Notes under the pieces: model-generated
What the model was told of the DNA's origin: nothing
What the model saw: the letters and a program-made list of their open reading frames with translations, nothing else
The model's database searches: none
Position numbers and translations under genes: made by a program
Part shown: positions 56,233 to 64,000 of the stretch, piece by piece
How the letters are laid out: each line of letters begins with the position of its first letter
Position numbering within the stretch: the stretch's first letter is position 1
Assembly (NCBI RefSeq): GCF_003318255.1
Contig: NZ_QOCF01000008.1
Span: forward strand, 1 to 64,000
Source of the DNA: Ruegeria sp. A3M17
GTDB lineage: Bacteria; Pseudomonadota; Alphaproteobacteria; Rhodobacterales; Rhodobacteraceae
DNA length: 64,000 bases
Reading direction: 5' to 3'

Positions 56233-56723
56233 CAGTTGGCCCCCTGCTGCAGAATGGTCTTCACGTTGCCTGTCACCGTCGCTTTGCCAGTGGTCAGGTT
56301 GGCGTTCATCTGGTCGCCGCTGATCGTGCTTGGTCCCTGCAACAGCAGAACGTTGCCCTTCATGACGATCTCGCCTGAATCGATGGTGTATTCCGCCCAG
56401 TCGCCTTCGGCCGCATCCGGTGGGCTGACCAGAATCACATCCTCGGTCGCTTCCATACGTTCGATGCCAGAACGGTCTTCGTTATAGATGACAAGCACGC
56501 GTTCCGCCGTCAGGCGCATTTCGCCCTGAATGACAATGACGTTGCCCAGAAACTCGGCCGAACCGTCTTCCTGATTTACGTTCAGCTTTTCCGAGGTCAC
56601 CTCGACCGGCAGGCTTGGGTCGGCATTAGCCGAACCGAAAGCAACCTGAGTTTCCTGCGCTGTCGCAGAAATCGCACCAGTTACCAGAGCACAGCTTACA
56701 AGGGCTAATCGAAAATAGAACAC
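56232..56723 (-). CDS. lptA: LPS transport periplasmic protein LptA
   Basis: The 163-residue protein has a signal peptide (RLALVSCALVTGAISATAQ) and an OstA/LptA beta-jellyroll: VTSEKLNVNQEDGSAEFLGNVIVIQGEMRLTAERVLVIY in parts and the later NVLLLQGPSTISGDQMNANL. It forms the periplasmic bridge that moves LPS to the outer membrane. It lies 3 bases after lptC and shares a base with lptB. Confidence 0.93.
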   Translation of the reverse strand: MFYFRLALVSCALVTGAISATAQETQVAFGSANADPSLPVEVTSEKLNVNQEDGSAEFLGNVIVIQGEMRLTAERVLVIYNEDRSGIERMEATEDVILVSPPDAAEGDWAEYTIDSGEIVMKGNVLLLQGPSTISGDQMNANLTTGKATVTGNVKTILQQGAN

Positions 56724-56726
56724 AGG

Positions 56727-57326
56727 TTATCTTTCTGCTTTTTGAGGCTCATACACCAACTTCACGCCATCTGTAAAAATAATATGGACCGGTCCATCTT
56801 TTTTTTCAGTCCCAAATGTCATTCTTCCGGCGGTAAAATCACCGATAATACCGGTTCCGTTGACCTGACCGGGCGTATCGCCCTGAATTTCGTCCAGCGC
56901 GGTGTTCAACAGATCGGTCGTGACGACGATGCCGTCCGTCGTTGTTATTACCACATCCCCGACAAAGGTAGCCGTATTCTTGTCCGGACGGATCATGCCA
57001 GAGATGGAGTCCAAAGTGATCACGCCGCCATTCAACAGCCCCAAACGGCCCCGAAACTCGGCCGCTGTTGGCACTTCGCCCTCAGTACCCTGCGTTGCCC
57101 GACTTGCCTCGATCTGAACGTCTTCGCCTTTGCGGGTGGTCCCCTGATAGTTGGGCTGCGTTACAACCTGATCCGCCAAACGTTCATCGATATCCTGCTG
57201 GTTGAAGGGCACAGACACATTGGTTTCGATGCTGCGCGACAGCAGGAACACAGTCGACAGCATAGCAATGGCCACCAGTGGCAGCACCACCTTGAAGAAC
57301 TGTACCCTGCGTGAGTGTCCGTCCAC
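56727..57326 (-). CDS. lptC: LPS export protein LptC
   Basis: The 199-residue protein has an N-terminal membrane segment (FFKVVLPLVAIAMLSTVFLLS, in parts) and a periplasmic LptC jellyroll with NQQDIDERLADQVVTQPNYQGTT and TFVGDVVITTTDGIVVTTD in segments. It connects the LptBFG complex to LptA. Sequence conservation in this family is low; position between kdsD and lptA supports the call. Confidence 0.88.
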   Translation of the reverse strand: MDGHSRRVQFFKVVLPLVAIAMLSTVFLLSRSIETNVSVPFNQQDIDERLADQVVTQPNYQGTTRKGEDVQIEASRATQGTEGEVPTAAEFRGRLGLLNGGVITLDSISGMIRPDKNTATFVGDVVITTTDGIVVTTDLLNTALDEIQGDTPGQVNGTGIIGDFTAGRMTFGTEKKDGPVHIIFTDGVKLVYEPQKAER

Positions 57327-57341
57327 CGCGCTACCCTCCGC

Positions 57342-58304
57342 TTAGCCCAATCCGACGCGCAGGCAGTCGTGGATATGCAATAGCCCCTCGGCCGGGCCTT
57401 GTGTCCCGGGGTCGACCACGAACAGCGAAGTGATCTTGCGGTCGTTCATGATCGCCACCGCCTCTTCCGCCATTGCGTTCGGGGAAATGGTCAGCGGATT
57501 GGTGGTCATGACCTCTTTGGTGGTCTTGTCCAGAAGGCCGTCCATGTTCCGGCGCAAGTCACCGTCAGTCACGATGCCAATCAGGCGGCCCGTCTCATCC
57601 GTCACACCGACAACGCCAAAGCTTTTCTGGCTCATGACCAGCAGCGCCTCGCTCATGGGGGTGCCCTCAGACACAACTGGCAGATCGACGTGCATCAAAT
57701 CCCGCACGGTTGAAAGCTGCGCCCCAAGCTTGCCGCCGGGGTGGAAGGCGCGGAAGTCCTCGGGCTTGAAATCACGGTATTTCATCAACGCAATGGCCAG
57801 CGCGTCGCCCATCGCCAACGTCAACGTGGTTGAAATCGAGGGTACCATGCCAAAACCGCAAGCTTCGCCCAGCGACGGGATCAGCAGATGCACATCCGCC
57901 TGCGTCATTAGCGTGCTTTCCGGCTTGCTGGACAAGCCGATCAAGGGAATGCCAAAGCGGCGGGTAAAGGCCAGCAGATTGACCAGTTCCGGCGCTTCGC
58001 CCGAATTGGAAATCGCCAGAACCACATCTCCCTTCGACACCATGCCCAAGTCACCGTGGCTAGCCTCGGCAGGGTGTACGAAATAGGCCGGCGTGCCGGT
58101 GCTGGCCAGCGTGGCGGCAATCTTGTGGCCGATATGACCCGATTTGCCGATACCGCTGATGATGATGCGGCCCGGTGCCTGCAGGATCATCTGCACGGCA
58201 TCAGCAAAATCTTCATTCAGGCTTTCGGCCAGCACGTCCAACGCGCGGGCCTCGTCGGTGATGACCTGACGTGCGGTTCTCAGGAATGCTTCGGTATCGG
58301 TCAT
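57342..58304 (-). CDS. kdsD: arabinose-5-phosphate isomerase, KDO synthesis
   Basis: The 320-residue protein has an N-terminal SIS domain (GRIIISGIGKSGHIGHKIAATLASTGTPAYFVHPAEASHGDLG in parts) and two CBS domains (EGTPMSEALLVMSQ, IGIVTDGDLRRNMDGLLD). It converts ribulose 5-phosphate to arabinose 5-phosphate, the first step to KDO of lipopolysaccharide. Its ATG overlaps the rnd stop by 4 bases, and lptC follows after 15 bases. Confidence 0.94.
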   Translation of the reverse strand: MTDTEAFLRTARQVITDEARALDVLAESLNEDFADAVQMILQAPGRIIISGIGKSGHIGHKIAATLASTGTPAYFVHPAEASHGDLGMVSKGDVVLAISNSGEAPELVNLLAFTRRFGIPLIGLSSKPESTLMTQADVHLLIPSLGEACGFGMVPSISTTLTLAMGDALAIALMKYRDFKPEDFRAFHPGGKLGAQLSTVRDLMHVDLPVVSEGTPMSEALLVMSQKSFGVVGVTDETGRLIGIVTDGDLRRNMDGLLDKTTKEVMTTNPLTISPNAMAEEAVAIMNDRKITSLFVVDPGTQGPAEGLLHIHDCLRVGLG

Positions 58305-58915
58305 GAGTGCGCAAAAATATCCGTTTCGGGCCAACCGGCGAGGTCCAGTTTCGCACGCATCGGCAGGAAGTCAAAACAGGCCTGCGCCATTTCGGTGCGG
58401 CGTTCGCGGGCCAAGCGTCCGTCCAACGCCTCGCGCAGCTGATGCAGGTACAAAACGTCCGAAGCCGCATAATCCAGCTGCGCGTTGGTTAGGGTCTCAG
58501 CCCCCCAGTCGCTCATTTGCTGCTGTTTTGAGATATCGACGCCGATCAGCTCCTGACACAGGTTCTTCAGCCCGTGTCGATCCGTATAGGTGCGCACCAA
58601 CCGACTGGCGATCTTGGTGCAATAAACCGGTGCGGCCAGCGCGCCAAACGCGTGGTACATCGCAGCGATGTCGAAACGTCCAAAGTGGAATAGCTTTAGC
58701 ACGTCGGGGTTTTCCAGCATCGCACACAGGTTCGGGGCCTCGGTCTGTCCCTTCTCCACCTGAACGATGTGGCTGTTTCCGTCGCCGCCTGACATCTGGA
58801 TCACGCACAAGCGGTCCCGATGCGGGTTCAGCCCCATAGTCTCGCAGTCAATGGCCACAACAGGGCCCATATCCAACCCGTCCGGCAGGTCGTTTTTATA
58901 AAGATGATTTGCCAC
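58301..58915 (-). CDS. rnd: RNase D-like 3'-5' exonuclease, single-domain
   Basis: With the GTG start at 58915 (AAAGGA upstream) the protein has 204 residues. It holds only the DnaQ-like exonuclease domain of RNase D: AIDCETMGLNPHRDRLCVIQM with the first acids, LFHFGRFDIAAMYHAFG, and DYAASDVLYLHQL with the last. The HRDC domains of E. coli RNase D are missing, which is normal for the short alphaproteobacterial form. It processes RNA 3' ends. An ATG 69 bases upstream is in frame but the added residues are not family-like. Confidence 0.9.
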   Translation of the reverse strand: MANHLYKNDLPDGLDMGPVVAIDCETMGLNPHRDRLCVIQMSGGDGNSHIVQVEKGQTEAPNLCAMLENPDVLKLFHFGRFDIAAMYHAFGALAAPVYCTKIASRLVRTYTDRHGLKNLCQELIGVDISKQQQMSDWGAETLTNAQLDYAASDVLYLHQLREALDGRLARERRTEMAQACFDFLPMRAKLDLAGWPETDIFAHS

Positions 58916-59020
58916 GGGGCTTGTCCTTTGTCCGGTATCGTCCCCGAGATAGGAGGTTTGGTCCCTAAACTCAACGCCATCCATGACGGTGCGGCAGGGA
59001 CCCGCAGGTTGCGTTGGCCA

Positions 59021-59045
59021 TATCCCTATGGGGAGGATAGGGTTA
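59021..59045. promoter_or_regulatory. operator of the CsoR/RcnR-type regulator
   Basis: TATCCCTAT (59021-59029), the G-tract GGGGAGG and ATAGGGTTA (59037-59045) form a dyad with 8 of 9 pairs. A short G-tract flanked by inverted AT-rich arms is the known plan of RcnR and related operators. It covers the region just before the ATG at 59050, so binding would block both promoter and ribosome site. Confidence 0.65.
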
Positions 59046-59049
59046 TCTC

Positions 59050-59313
59050 ATGAAACAGCACAAACACGAGTCGCACCCGCAGATCCACGCGCGTCTGAAA
59101 CGGGCACACGGGCATCTGGCCCGGGTAATATCCATGCTCGAAGATCAAGAGCCCTGCACCGACATCTCACAGCAGCTTTTTGCGGTGGAAAAGGCGATTA
59201 CCAACGCCAAACGGGCCTTGATCCACGATCATATTGATCACTGCCTATCACCAAAGACCGCATCCAAAGACCCGGACGTGGAAGGTTTCAAAACCATCAC
59301 AAAGTACCTCTGA
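59050..59313 (+). CDS. CsoR/RcnR/FrmR-family metal-sensing repressor
   Basis: The 87-residue all-helical protein has the DUF156 core HARLKRAHGHLARVISMLEDQ, EPCTDISQQLFAVEKAI and HDHIDHCLSP. Ligand candidates are Cys36, His61, His64 and Cys65, combining the CsoR copper set (C-H-C) with the extra His used by RcnR for nickel or cobalt, plus an N-terminal His-rich stretch (KQHKHESH). A matching operator precedes it. The MFS exporter gene starts 3 bases after its stop, so the likely role is metal- or aldehyde-dependent release of that exporter. Confidence 0.9.
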   Translation: MKQHKHESHPQIHARLKRAHGHLARVISMLEDQEPCTDISQQLFAVEKAITNAKRALIHDHIDHCLSPKTASKDPDVEGFKTITKYL

Positions 59314-59316
59314 CCG

Positions 59317-60549
59317 ATGCTGAGCGTCCTGAAGAACCGCGTCTATCGGCATTTACTGGCGGCTCAGGTGGTCGCGTTGATGGGAACCGGACTGGCGACG
59401 GTTGCCTTGGGGTTGCTCGCCTTTGATTTGGCCGGTGACGCGGCGGGTATGGTTCTGGGCACCGCCCTGACCATCAAGATGGTGGCCTACGTGGTTGTCG
59501 CCCCGCTCGCCGCTGCGTTTGCAGAACGGCTGGACCGGCGCAAAATGTTGGTGGTGCTAGATCTTGTGCGTGCCGCCGTTGCGCTTTGTCTGCCGTTCGT
59601 GACAGAGATCTGGCAGATCTATGTGTTGATCTTCCTGCTGCAATCGGCCTCTGCCGGTTTCACCCCTGCCTTTCAGGCAACGATCCCAGATGTTCTAACA
59701 GATGAGCAGGACTATACCAAAGCCCTGTCGCTGTCCCGGCTGGCCTATGACCTCGAAAGTCTGCTCAGTCCCGCTCTGGCTGCAGCGCTGTTGTTGATCA
59801 TTAGCTTTGACAGCCTGTTCTGGGGCACAAGCTTTGGGTTCGTTGCCTCGGCAATCCTTGTCGTGTCGGTCGCCCTGCCTTCGCCCAAACCGACGAAACG
59901 GAGGGGGATTTACGACCGGACAACCCGGGGCATTCGCCTATACCTTGGTACGACACGGTTGCGCGGTTTGCTGGCGCTGACGTGGACGGCCGCGTCAATC
60001 AGCGCGATGGTCATCGTCAACACTGTCGTAATCGTGCGCGCCGATCTTGAACTGTCGGAAAGTGCTGTGGCCGTTGCATTGGCCGGATATGGGGGTGGGT
60101 CGATGCTAGCCGCCTTTGTCCTGCCGTCTCTTCTAAACAACTACGAGGATCGCAGCGTTATGCTGGCTGGTGCAGCATTCGGGACGCTTACGATGGCCAT
60201 TGCAGCGGGGTTGTTCGACTCGACCCAGATGACTTTGTGGGGGCTCGCGGTGTTATGGGCGGGTGCTGGCTTTGGCTATTCAGCCACTCTGACACCGTCC
60301 GGCCGCCTGCTGACACGCACGGCCCGCCCGGAAGACCGACCAGCAGTTTTCGCCGCGCAGTTCACCCTGTCCCATGCGTGCTGGCTGGTACTGTACCCGC
60401 TGGCCGGGTGGCTGATGACCACCAAAGGAACCGAACAGACATTGATCTGGATGACTATGACGGCCCTCGCGGGGCTTGGTATTACGCTTCTGATCTGGCC
60501 ACCTTCAAAACAGGCATCCACGCCGGGCGAACACACTGACAAACCTTGA
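59317..60549 (+). CDS. MFS exporter, NreB/enterobactin-exporter-like
   Basis: The 410-residue protein has about 12 membrane segments and MFS marks, including FAERLDRRKMLVVLDLVRAAVAL in the loop between segments 2 and 3 and FLLQSASAGFTPAFQATIPDVLTDE. It fits the ENTS/NreB-type branch. Directly following a CsoR/RcnR-type gene points to nickel or cobalt efflux as in NreB, but NreB's His-rich C-terminus is not seen (the end is QASTPGEHTDKP). The substrate therefore remains open. Confidence 0.87.
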   Translation: MLSVLKNRVYRHLLAAQVVALMGTGLATVALGLLAFDLAGDAAGMVLGTALTIKMVAYVVVAPLAAAFAERLDRRKMLVVLDLVRAAVALCLPFVTEIWQIYVLIFLLQSASAGFTPAFQATIPDVLTDEQDYTKALSLSRLAYDLESLLSPALAAALLLIISFDSLFWGTSFGFVASAILVVSVALPSPKPTKRRGIYDRTTRGIRLYLGTTRLRGLLALTWTAASISAMVIVNTVVIVRADLELSESAVAVALAGYGGGSMLAAFVLPSLLNNYEDRSVMLAGAAFGTLTMAIAAGLFDSTQMTLWGLAVLWAGAGFGYSATLTPSGRLLTRTARPEDRPAVFAAQFTLSHACWLVLYPLAGWLMTTKGTEQTLIWMTMTALAGLGITLLIWPPSKQASTPGEHTDKP

Positions 60550-60583
60550 GTATCCCAAGGGCTTTGCACTACACCTTGGCCCT

Positions 60584-61012
60584 ATGGATCAGCTTGACCG
60601 CCGCATCATCTCTGCCCTGCAGCACAACGCCCGCGAATCTACGACTAAGATCGCGGCGAAACTGGGTTTGGCCCGGACCACCGTGCATGAACGCATTCAG
60701 CGGATGCAAGAACGCGGCGTGATTGCCGGGTATTCCGTGGTTCTGAGCGCCCCTGAAGACGCCCCGCGCGTTCAGGTCGTTGTCTTGCTTGAGGTTCAGC
60801 AAAAAGAGACCAAACGTATTATCAAGCGGCTGGAAACTTATCCCGAGGTCAAACTCTGCCTGTCGATCAATGGGGAATTCGACCTGCTGCTGTCCGCCGA
60901 AGCCCCCAGGATCGAGGATCTGGACATTCTGGTCGACGAATTGGCAAAGATCCCTGGAGTTTTGCGAACCAACACCAGTGTCGTGTTCGGCCGCCGGATC
61001 GATCGAAACTGA
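60584..61012 (+). CDS. Lrp/AsnC-family transcriptional regulator
   Basis: The 142-residue protein has the AsnC-type helix-turn-helix (LDRRIISALQHNARESTTKIAAKLGLARTTVHERIQRM, in parts) and a RAM ligand domain (VVVLLEVQQKETKRIIKRLETYP, INGEFDLLLSAEAPRIEDLDILVDEL). It is likely an octameric amino-acid-responsive regulator. It follows the exporter by 34 bases and stands alone before the flagellar genes. Target unknown. Confidence 0.92.
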   Translation: MDQLDRRIISALQHNARESTTKIAAKLGLARTTVHERIQRMQERGVIAGYSVVLSAPEDAPRVQVVVLLEVQQKETKRIIKRLETYPEVKLCLSINGEFDLLLSAEAPRIEDLDILVDELAKIPGVLRTNTSVVFGRRIDRN

Positions 61013-61085
61013 GCGGCCGATAACCCTCTGTAAACCCTGACACAGCTAGCTTGACCCGGACTGATCAGAATCCCGGACCGGCAGA

Positions 61086-61775
61086 ATGCCATATCGAACG
61101 ATCTTTGCACTGACCTTGGTGACGCTGTTGGCTGCGCCGCAGGGTTTTGCCATGCCCAACACCCGAACTGCCCGCATCTGCGACCACGCCGCCCAGCGCG
61201 CCGCCCGGTCCGAAGGTGTGCCACTGGATGTCATGCGCGCCATTGCCCGCGTTGAAACCGGCCGCACAGCTGACGGGGCACTGCAACCCTGGCCCTGGAC
61301 GATCAATGTTGAAGGAAAAGGCATTTGGTTCACCTCAGAGTTCGAGGCAAAATTATATGTGTTCGACATCTTCAAAGCAGGCAAACGCAGCTTTGATATC
61401 GGGTGCTTCCAGATCAACTACCGCTGGCACGGCAAAGCGTTCCGCTCGATCGACGCCATGTTCGATCCCGATGAAAACGCCACATATGCCGCGCGGTTTC
61501 TGAAAGAGCTGTATGCCGAACTCGGTTCGTGGAACGCCGCCGCTGGGGCCTATCACTCGCGCACACCCGCTTTGGCAAACGCCTATGTGGCGCGTTTTCA
61601 AACCGTTCTGGCTCAGCTGGATCAGCAAACTCCAAACGCATTTGCGACGCGCGTTCCGTTTACCGGGGCTGCCGATCCATTAATTCCACCTCGAGCAGAA
61701 CCTACCAACACTGGCGCTATGGGATCGCTGGTGCCGGTGGCCAGCGCCGCGACCGCTTTCATCCAATTTAACTAG
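61086..61775 (+). CDS. lytic transglycosylase (SLT domain), flagellar neighbour
   Basis: The 229-residue protein has a signal peptide (TIFALTLVTLLAAPQGFA) and an SLT-type domain: VPLDVMRAIARVETGRTADG with the catalytic glutamate, DIGCFQINYRWHG, and SWNAAAGAYHSRTP. It cleaves peptidoglycan glycan strands. Its place directly before flhA suggests it opens the wall for the flagellar rod. The C-terminal ~50 residues are not part of the domain and look disordered. Confidence 0.88.
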   Translation: MPYRTIFALTLVTLLAAPQGFAMPNTRTARICDHAAQRAARSEGVPLDVMRAIARVETGRTADGALQPWPWTINVEGKGIWFTSEFEAKLYVFDIFKAGKRSFDIGCFQINYRWHGKAFRSIDAMFDPDENATYAARFLKELYAELGSWNAAAGAYHSRTPALANAYVARFQTVLAQLDQQTPNAFATRVPFTGAADPLIPPRAEPTNTGAMGSLVPVASAATAFIQFN

Positions 61776-61784
61776 GAGCTCTGT

Positions 61785-63872
61785 GTGCCCAAGATCGACG
61801 CCCGTTCGCTTTTCTCTCCGACCGTGCTGCTGGCGCTGGCGTTGATGACTGTCATCGTGATGATGATCCTGCCCATGCCCGCATGGGTGCTGGACGTCGG
61901 CCTGTCCGCCTCATTTGCTCTGGCGATCCTGATCTTCACCCTGACGCTGTTCATCGAACGCCCGCTGGATTTCTCGTCCTTTCCAACGATCCTGCTTGCC
62001 TCGTTGATGCTGCGACTTTCGCTAAACGTGTCTTCGACCAAACTGATCATCGGTCAGGGCCATACCGGCCCCAGTGCTGCCGGAGACGTGATCGAAGGCT
62101 TTGCGAATTTTGTCATGGGCGGCAGCATCTTTCTGGGCCTTGTTGTCTTTGGTGTGCTGCTGATCGTGAACTTTATGGTCATCACCAAGGGCGCGGCCCG
62201 CATGGCCGAAGTCGGCGCGCGATTTGCTCTGGACGGAATGCCTGGCAAACAGCTGGCCATCGACAGTGACATGTCCGCCGGAGCCATTGATCATCAACAA
62301 GCGAAAGAGCGCCGCGAGCGTGAACAACAGGAAACCACGTTCTTCGGTTCGCTCGACGGGGCCTCGAAATTCGTCAAGGGGGATGCGGTTGCGGGGCTGT
62401 TGATCACGCTTCTGAACCTTGTGATGGGCCTGATTATGGGCGTGATCGTGCAGGGAATGCCCATCTCTGCCGCGTTTGAGACCTATGCCATCCTAACTGT
62501 CGGCGACGGGCTGGTTTCGCAAATTCCCGCTGTGATCATCTCGATCGCCTCGGCACTATTGCTGGCGCGGGGAGGCACTCAAGGCGCAACCGACAGCGCT
62601 ATTTTTTCGCAACTGGGTCGGCACCCAGCCGCTTTGGGCACGGTGGCCGCGCTGATGGTCTTGTTTGCGCTGGTGCCCGGCCTGCCCTTTCTGCCCTTCA
62701 TCCTTGGCGCGGGCGTTCTGGGGTATTCCGCCTATTCGGTACACCGCAAACAGAAGGCCAAAGCAAACGCGGAACAGACGCCGACATCAGAGGATGAAAC
62801 CCCGGTTTCCCAGGCCATCGGGGACATTCTGGATCTGGATGATGTTCATCTGGAGTTCGCTCCTGATCTTGTAAGCATGGTTCTTAACCCCGGCACTGGA
62901 CTGGATGCCCGGATTGCCAATATGCGCACATATGTCGCCTCAGGCTTTGGACTGATCCTGCCTGACATCCGCCTGACAGACCGGGCGGAACTGCCACTGG
63001 GAACCTATGTGATCAAGGTACAGGGGGTCGAGCAGGCACGCGGTGTTCTCAACCCCGATCTGGTATTGGCGCTGGTGCAGGACGGCCATGACATGCTGCC
63101 TGAAGGCAATGATGTGACCGAACCTGTTTATGGCGCCCCGGCGCGCTGGATACTGCCAAAGGATCAAGAAGCCGCAGCGCTGAGCGGCGCGACCATCGTT
63201 TCGCCCCCTGAGATTTTGGCGACCCATCTGCTTGAGATTATCAAACAGAACTTCGCGCGGCTGCTGACTTTGAAATCCCTGCGCCGCCTGCTGTCCGAGA
63301 TGACACGGCTTAGCGATCCGGTTCGGGCCGAAGCGAACCGCAAGCTGCTAGACGAGCTGATCCCGGACAAGGTGCCGATCGACACGCTGCATTCCGTGTT
63401 GCGCCTGTTGCTGGAGGAAAAAGTCTCGATCCGTAACATGGCCCTGATCCTTGAAACAGTGGCTGAGGCGCGCCTGACCACGACCCAACCCGAAGGGATT
63501 TGCGAGCTGGTCCGACAAAGATTGGGATTCCAGTTGGTTGCCGACATGAAGCGAGGGGACGGATCCATTCCACTGATCCAGCTTGCGCCTGAATGGGAAG
63601 ACACGTTTGCCTCGTACCAGATCGACGCGCCCAACGCCGGATTGGATGTCGCCCTGCCGCCGAACCTGTTCAACAAACTGGCAGATGGAGTCGTCGAAAC
63701 TGTCTCGCAATCCGCCGATCACGGGGTGTTCCCGGCGGTCGTGACCTCGACCCGCCGACGTCGATTGCTGCGCACGATCATGCAGGCGCGAGGGGTGTGG
63801 AATCCGGTCCTGTCCTTTGAGGAAATCGGGCTCGAGGCCAGACCCGCATTGGTCGGAACGATACCCGCATGA
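61785..63872 (+). CDS. flhA: flagellar biosynthesis protein FlhA
   Basis: The 695-residue protein is a full FlhA. Eight N-terminal membrane segments include PMPAWVLDVGLSASFALAIL and the conserved LRLSLNVSSTKLII and GFANFVMGGSIFLGLVVF; the FHIPEP-type loop reads RFALDGMPGKQLAIDSDM. The cytoplasmic part from about residue 350 docks export chaperones. It forms the ring of the flagellar type III export gate. The start is GTG, with AGGAG 6 bases upstream. Its stop overlaps the fliR start as ATGA. Confidence 0.96.
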   Translation: MPKIDARSLFSPTVLLALALMTVIVMMILPMPAWVLDVGLSASFALAILIFTLTLFIERPLDFSSFPTILLASLMLRLSLNVSSTKLIIGQGHTGPSAAGDVIEGFANFVMGGSIFLGLVVFGVLLIVNFMVITKGAARMAEVGARFALDGMPGKQLAIDSDMSAGAIDHQQAKERREREQQETTFFGSLDGASKFVKGDAVAGLLITLLNLVMGLIMGVIVQGMPISAAFETYAILTVGDGLVSQIPAVIISIASALLLARGGTQGATDSAIFSQLGRHPAALGTVAALMVLFALVPGLPFLPFILGAGVLGYSAYSVHRKQKAKANAEQTPTSEDETPVSQAIGDILDLDDVHLEFAPDLVSMVLNPGTGLDARIANMRTYVASGFGLILPDIRLTDRAELPLGTYVIKVQGVEQARGVLNPDLVLALVQDGHDMLPEGNDVTEPVYGAPARWILPKDQEAAALSGATIVSPPEILATHLLEIIKQNFARLLTLKSLRRLLSEMTRLSDPVRAEANRKLLDELIPDKVPIDTLHSVLRLLLEEKVSIRNMALILETVAEARLTTTQPEGICELVRQRLGFQLVADMKRGDGSIPLIQLAPEWEDTFASYQIDAPNAGLDVALPPNLFNKLADGVVETVSQSADHGVFPAVVTSTRRRRLLRTIMQARGVWNPVLSFEEIGLEARPALVGTIPA

Positions 63873-64000
63873 TCGCCGTGCCTCCAGCGTTGCTGCCGGA
63901 ACTGGCAGATGGTCTGTGGCACCTCTTTGCCGTCTTCCTGCGCGTGTCGGCGATGGTATCGCTATTACCCGCCTTCGGGGAACGCAGCATTCCAACCCGC
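63869..64000 (+). CDS. fliR: flagellar biosynthesis protein FliR, partial
   Basis: The first 44 codons are in the window: IAVPPALLPELADGLWHLF, then AVFLRVSAMVSLLPAFGERSIPTR in parts. The motif FLRVSAM...PAFGERSIPTR is the conserved first segment of FliR, a part of the export-gate core with FliP and FliQ. Its ATG overlaps the flhA stop. The rest lies beyond the window end. Confidence 0.92.
   Translation, partial: MIAVPPALLPELADGLWHLFAVFLRVSAMVSLLPAFGERSIPTR

Noticed and set aside
58305-58330. AAAAATATCC near the kdsD start as a third copy of the tail repeat
   Set aside because: It is part of the rnd coding end and lacks the hairpin and AGATGAAG tail.

Overview
This 64-kb window looks like chromosomal DNA of an alphaproteobacterium of the Rhodobacteraceae (Roseobacter group). 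The evidence is the minus-strand replication cluster dnaA-dnaN-recF-gyrB, mutM divergent from ubiE-ubiB, the rimP-nusA-ylxR-infB operon, an rnd-kdsD-lptC-lptA-lptB-hpf-ptsN cell-envelope block, many Tat signals, and the intergenic motif GAG/GGA-TATTTTTG-N4-AGATGAAG. No rRNA, tRNA, CRISPR array or intact insertion sequence was seen. The genus cannot be fixed from the sequence alone.

Bases 1-17,950 are an accessory, visibly patchy region. The left edge joins the 3' half of an autotransporter-like gene to the last 43 codons of an ArsR-type regulator, followed by intact SRPBCC and RibD/DHFR-like genes. Next come a small rhodanese, two large TPR proteins (one with its Shine-Dalgarno buried in a 10-bp hairpin), a thiosulfate/mercaptopyruvate sulfurtransferase, two SAM methyltransferases, a MaoC hydratase, a LysR regulator, an AhpD-like protein and a bile-acid/sodium-type symporter. 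An AraC regulator then precedes a periplasmic-looking cassette: Tat-exported isochorismatase-fold hydrolase, exported YHS protein and AhpD-like protein. The island ends in a mosaic at 16,552-17,679 (LysR tail, TniA/TnsB-type transposase fragment, truncated unknown gene) and a 17-bp inverted repeat beside gyrB.

Bases 17,954-35,012 are mainly core. The dnaA-dnaN-recF-gyrB order is interrupted by a TetR/AhpD-like module with two palindromic operators. rpsT, an enoyl-CoA hydratase, mutM, ubiE, ubiB and a thiolase follow. A cupin-type regulator whose start codon lies inside a perfect palindrome precedes kbl-tdh (threonine to glycine and acetyl-CoA).

Bases 35,076-54,072 hold tryptophan 2,3-dioxygenase with arylformamidase (first two kynurenine steps), the nusA-infB operon, two small or unknown exported proteins, an orphan solute-binding protein with prolyl iminopeptidase, ubiG, and a comF-grxC-nit-marR operon. 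A BioC-like methyltransferase, hemH and cell-wall proteins (L,D-transpeptidase, CAP lipoprotein) come next.

Bases 54,132-64,000 carry ptsN, hpf, the Lpt/KDO genes and an RNase D-like exonuclease, then a CsoR/RcnR-type metal sensor with its operator and an MFS exporter, an Lrp regulator, a lytic transglycosylase, and flhA-fliR of the flagellar export gate, cut by the window end.

No single locus stands out as a complete new system. The best leads are the hairpin-controlled TPR gene, the AraC/Tat-hydrolase/YHS/AhpD cassette, the mosaic defence-like/transposon scar next to gyrB, the TetR-AhpD module inside the replication cluster, and the zinc-cysteine-free threonine dehydrogenase.
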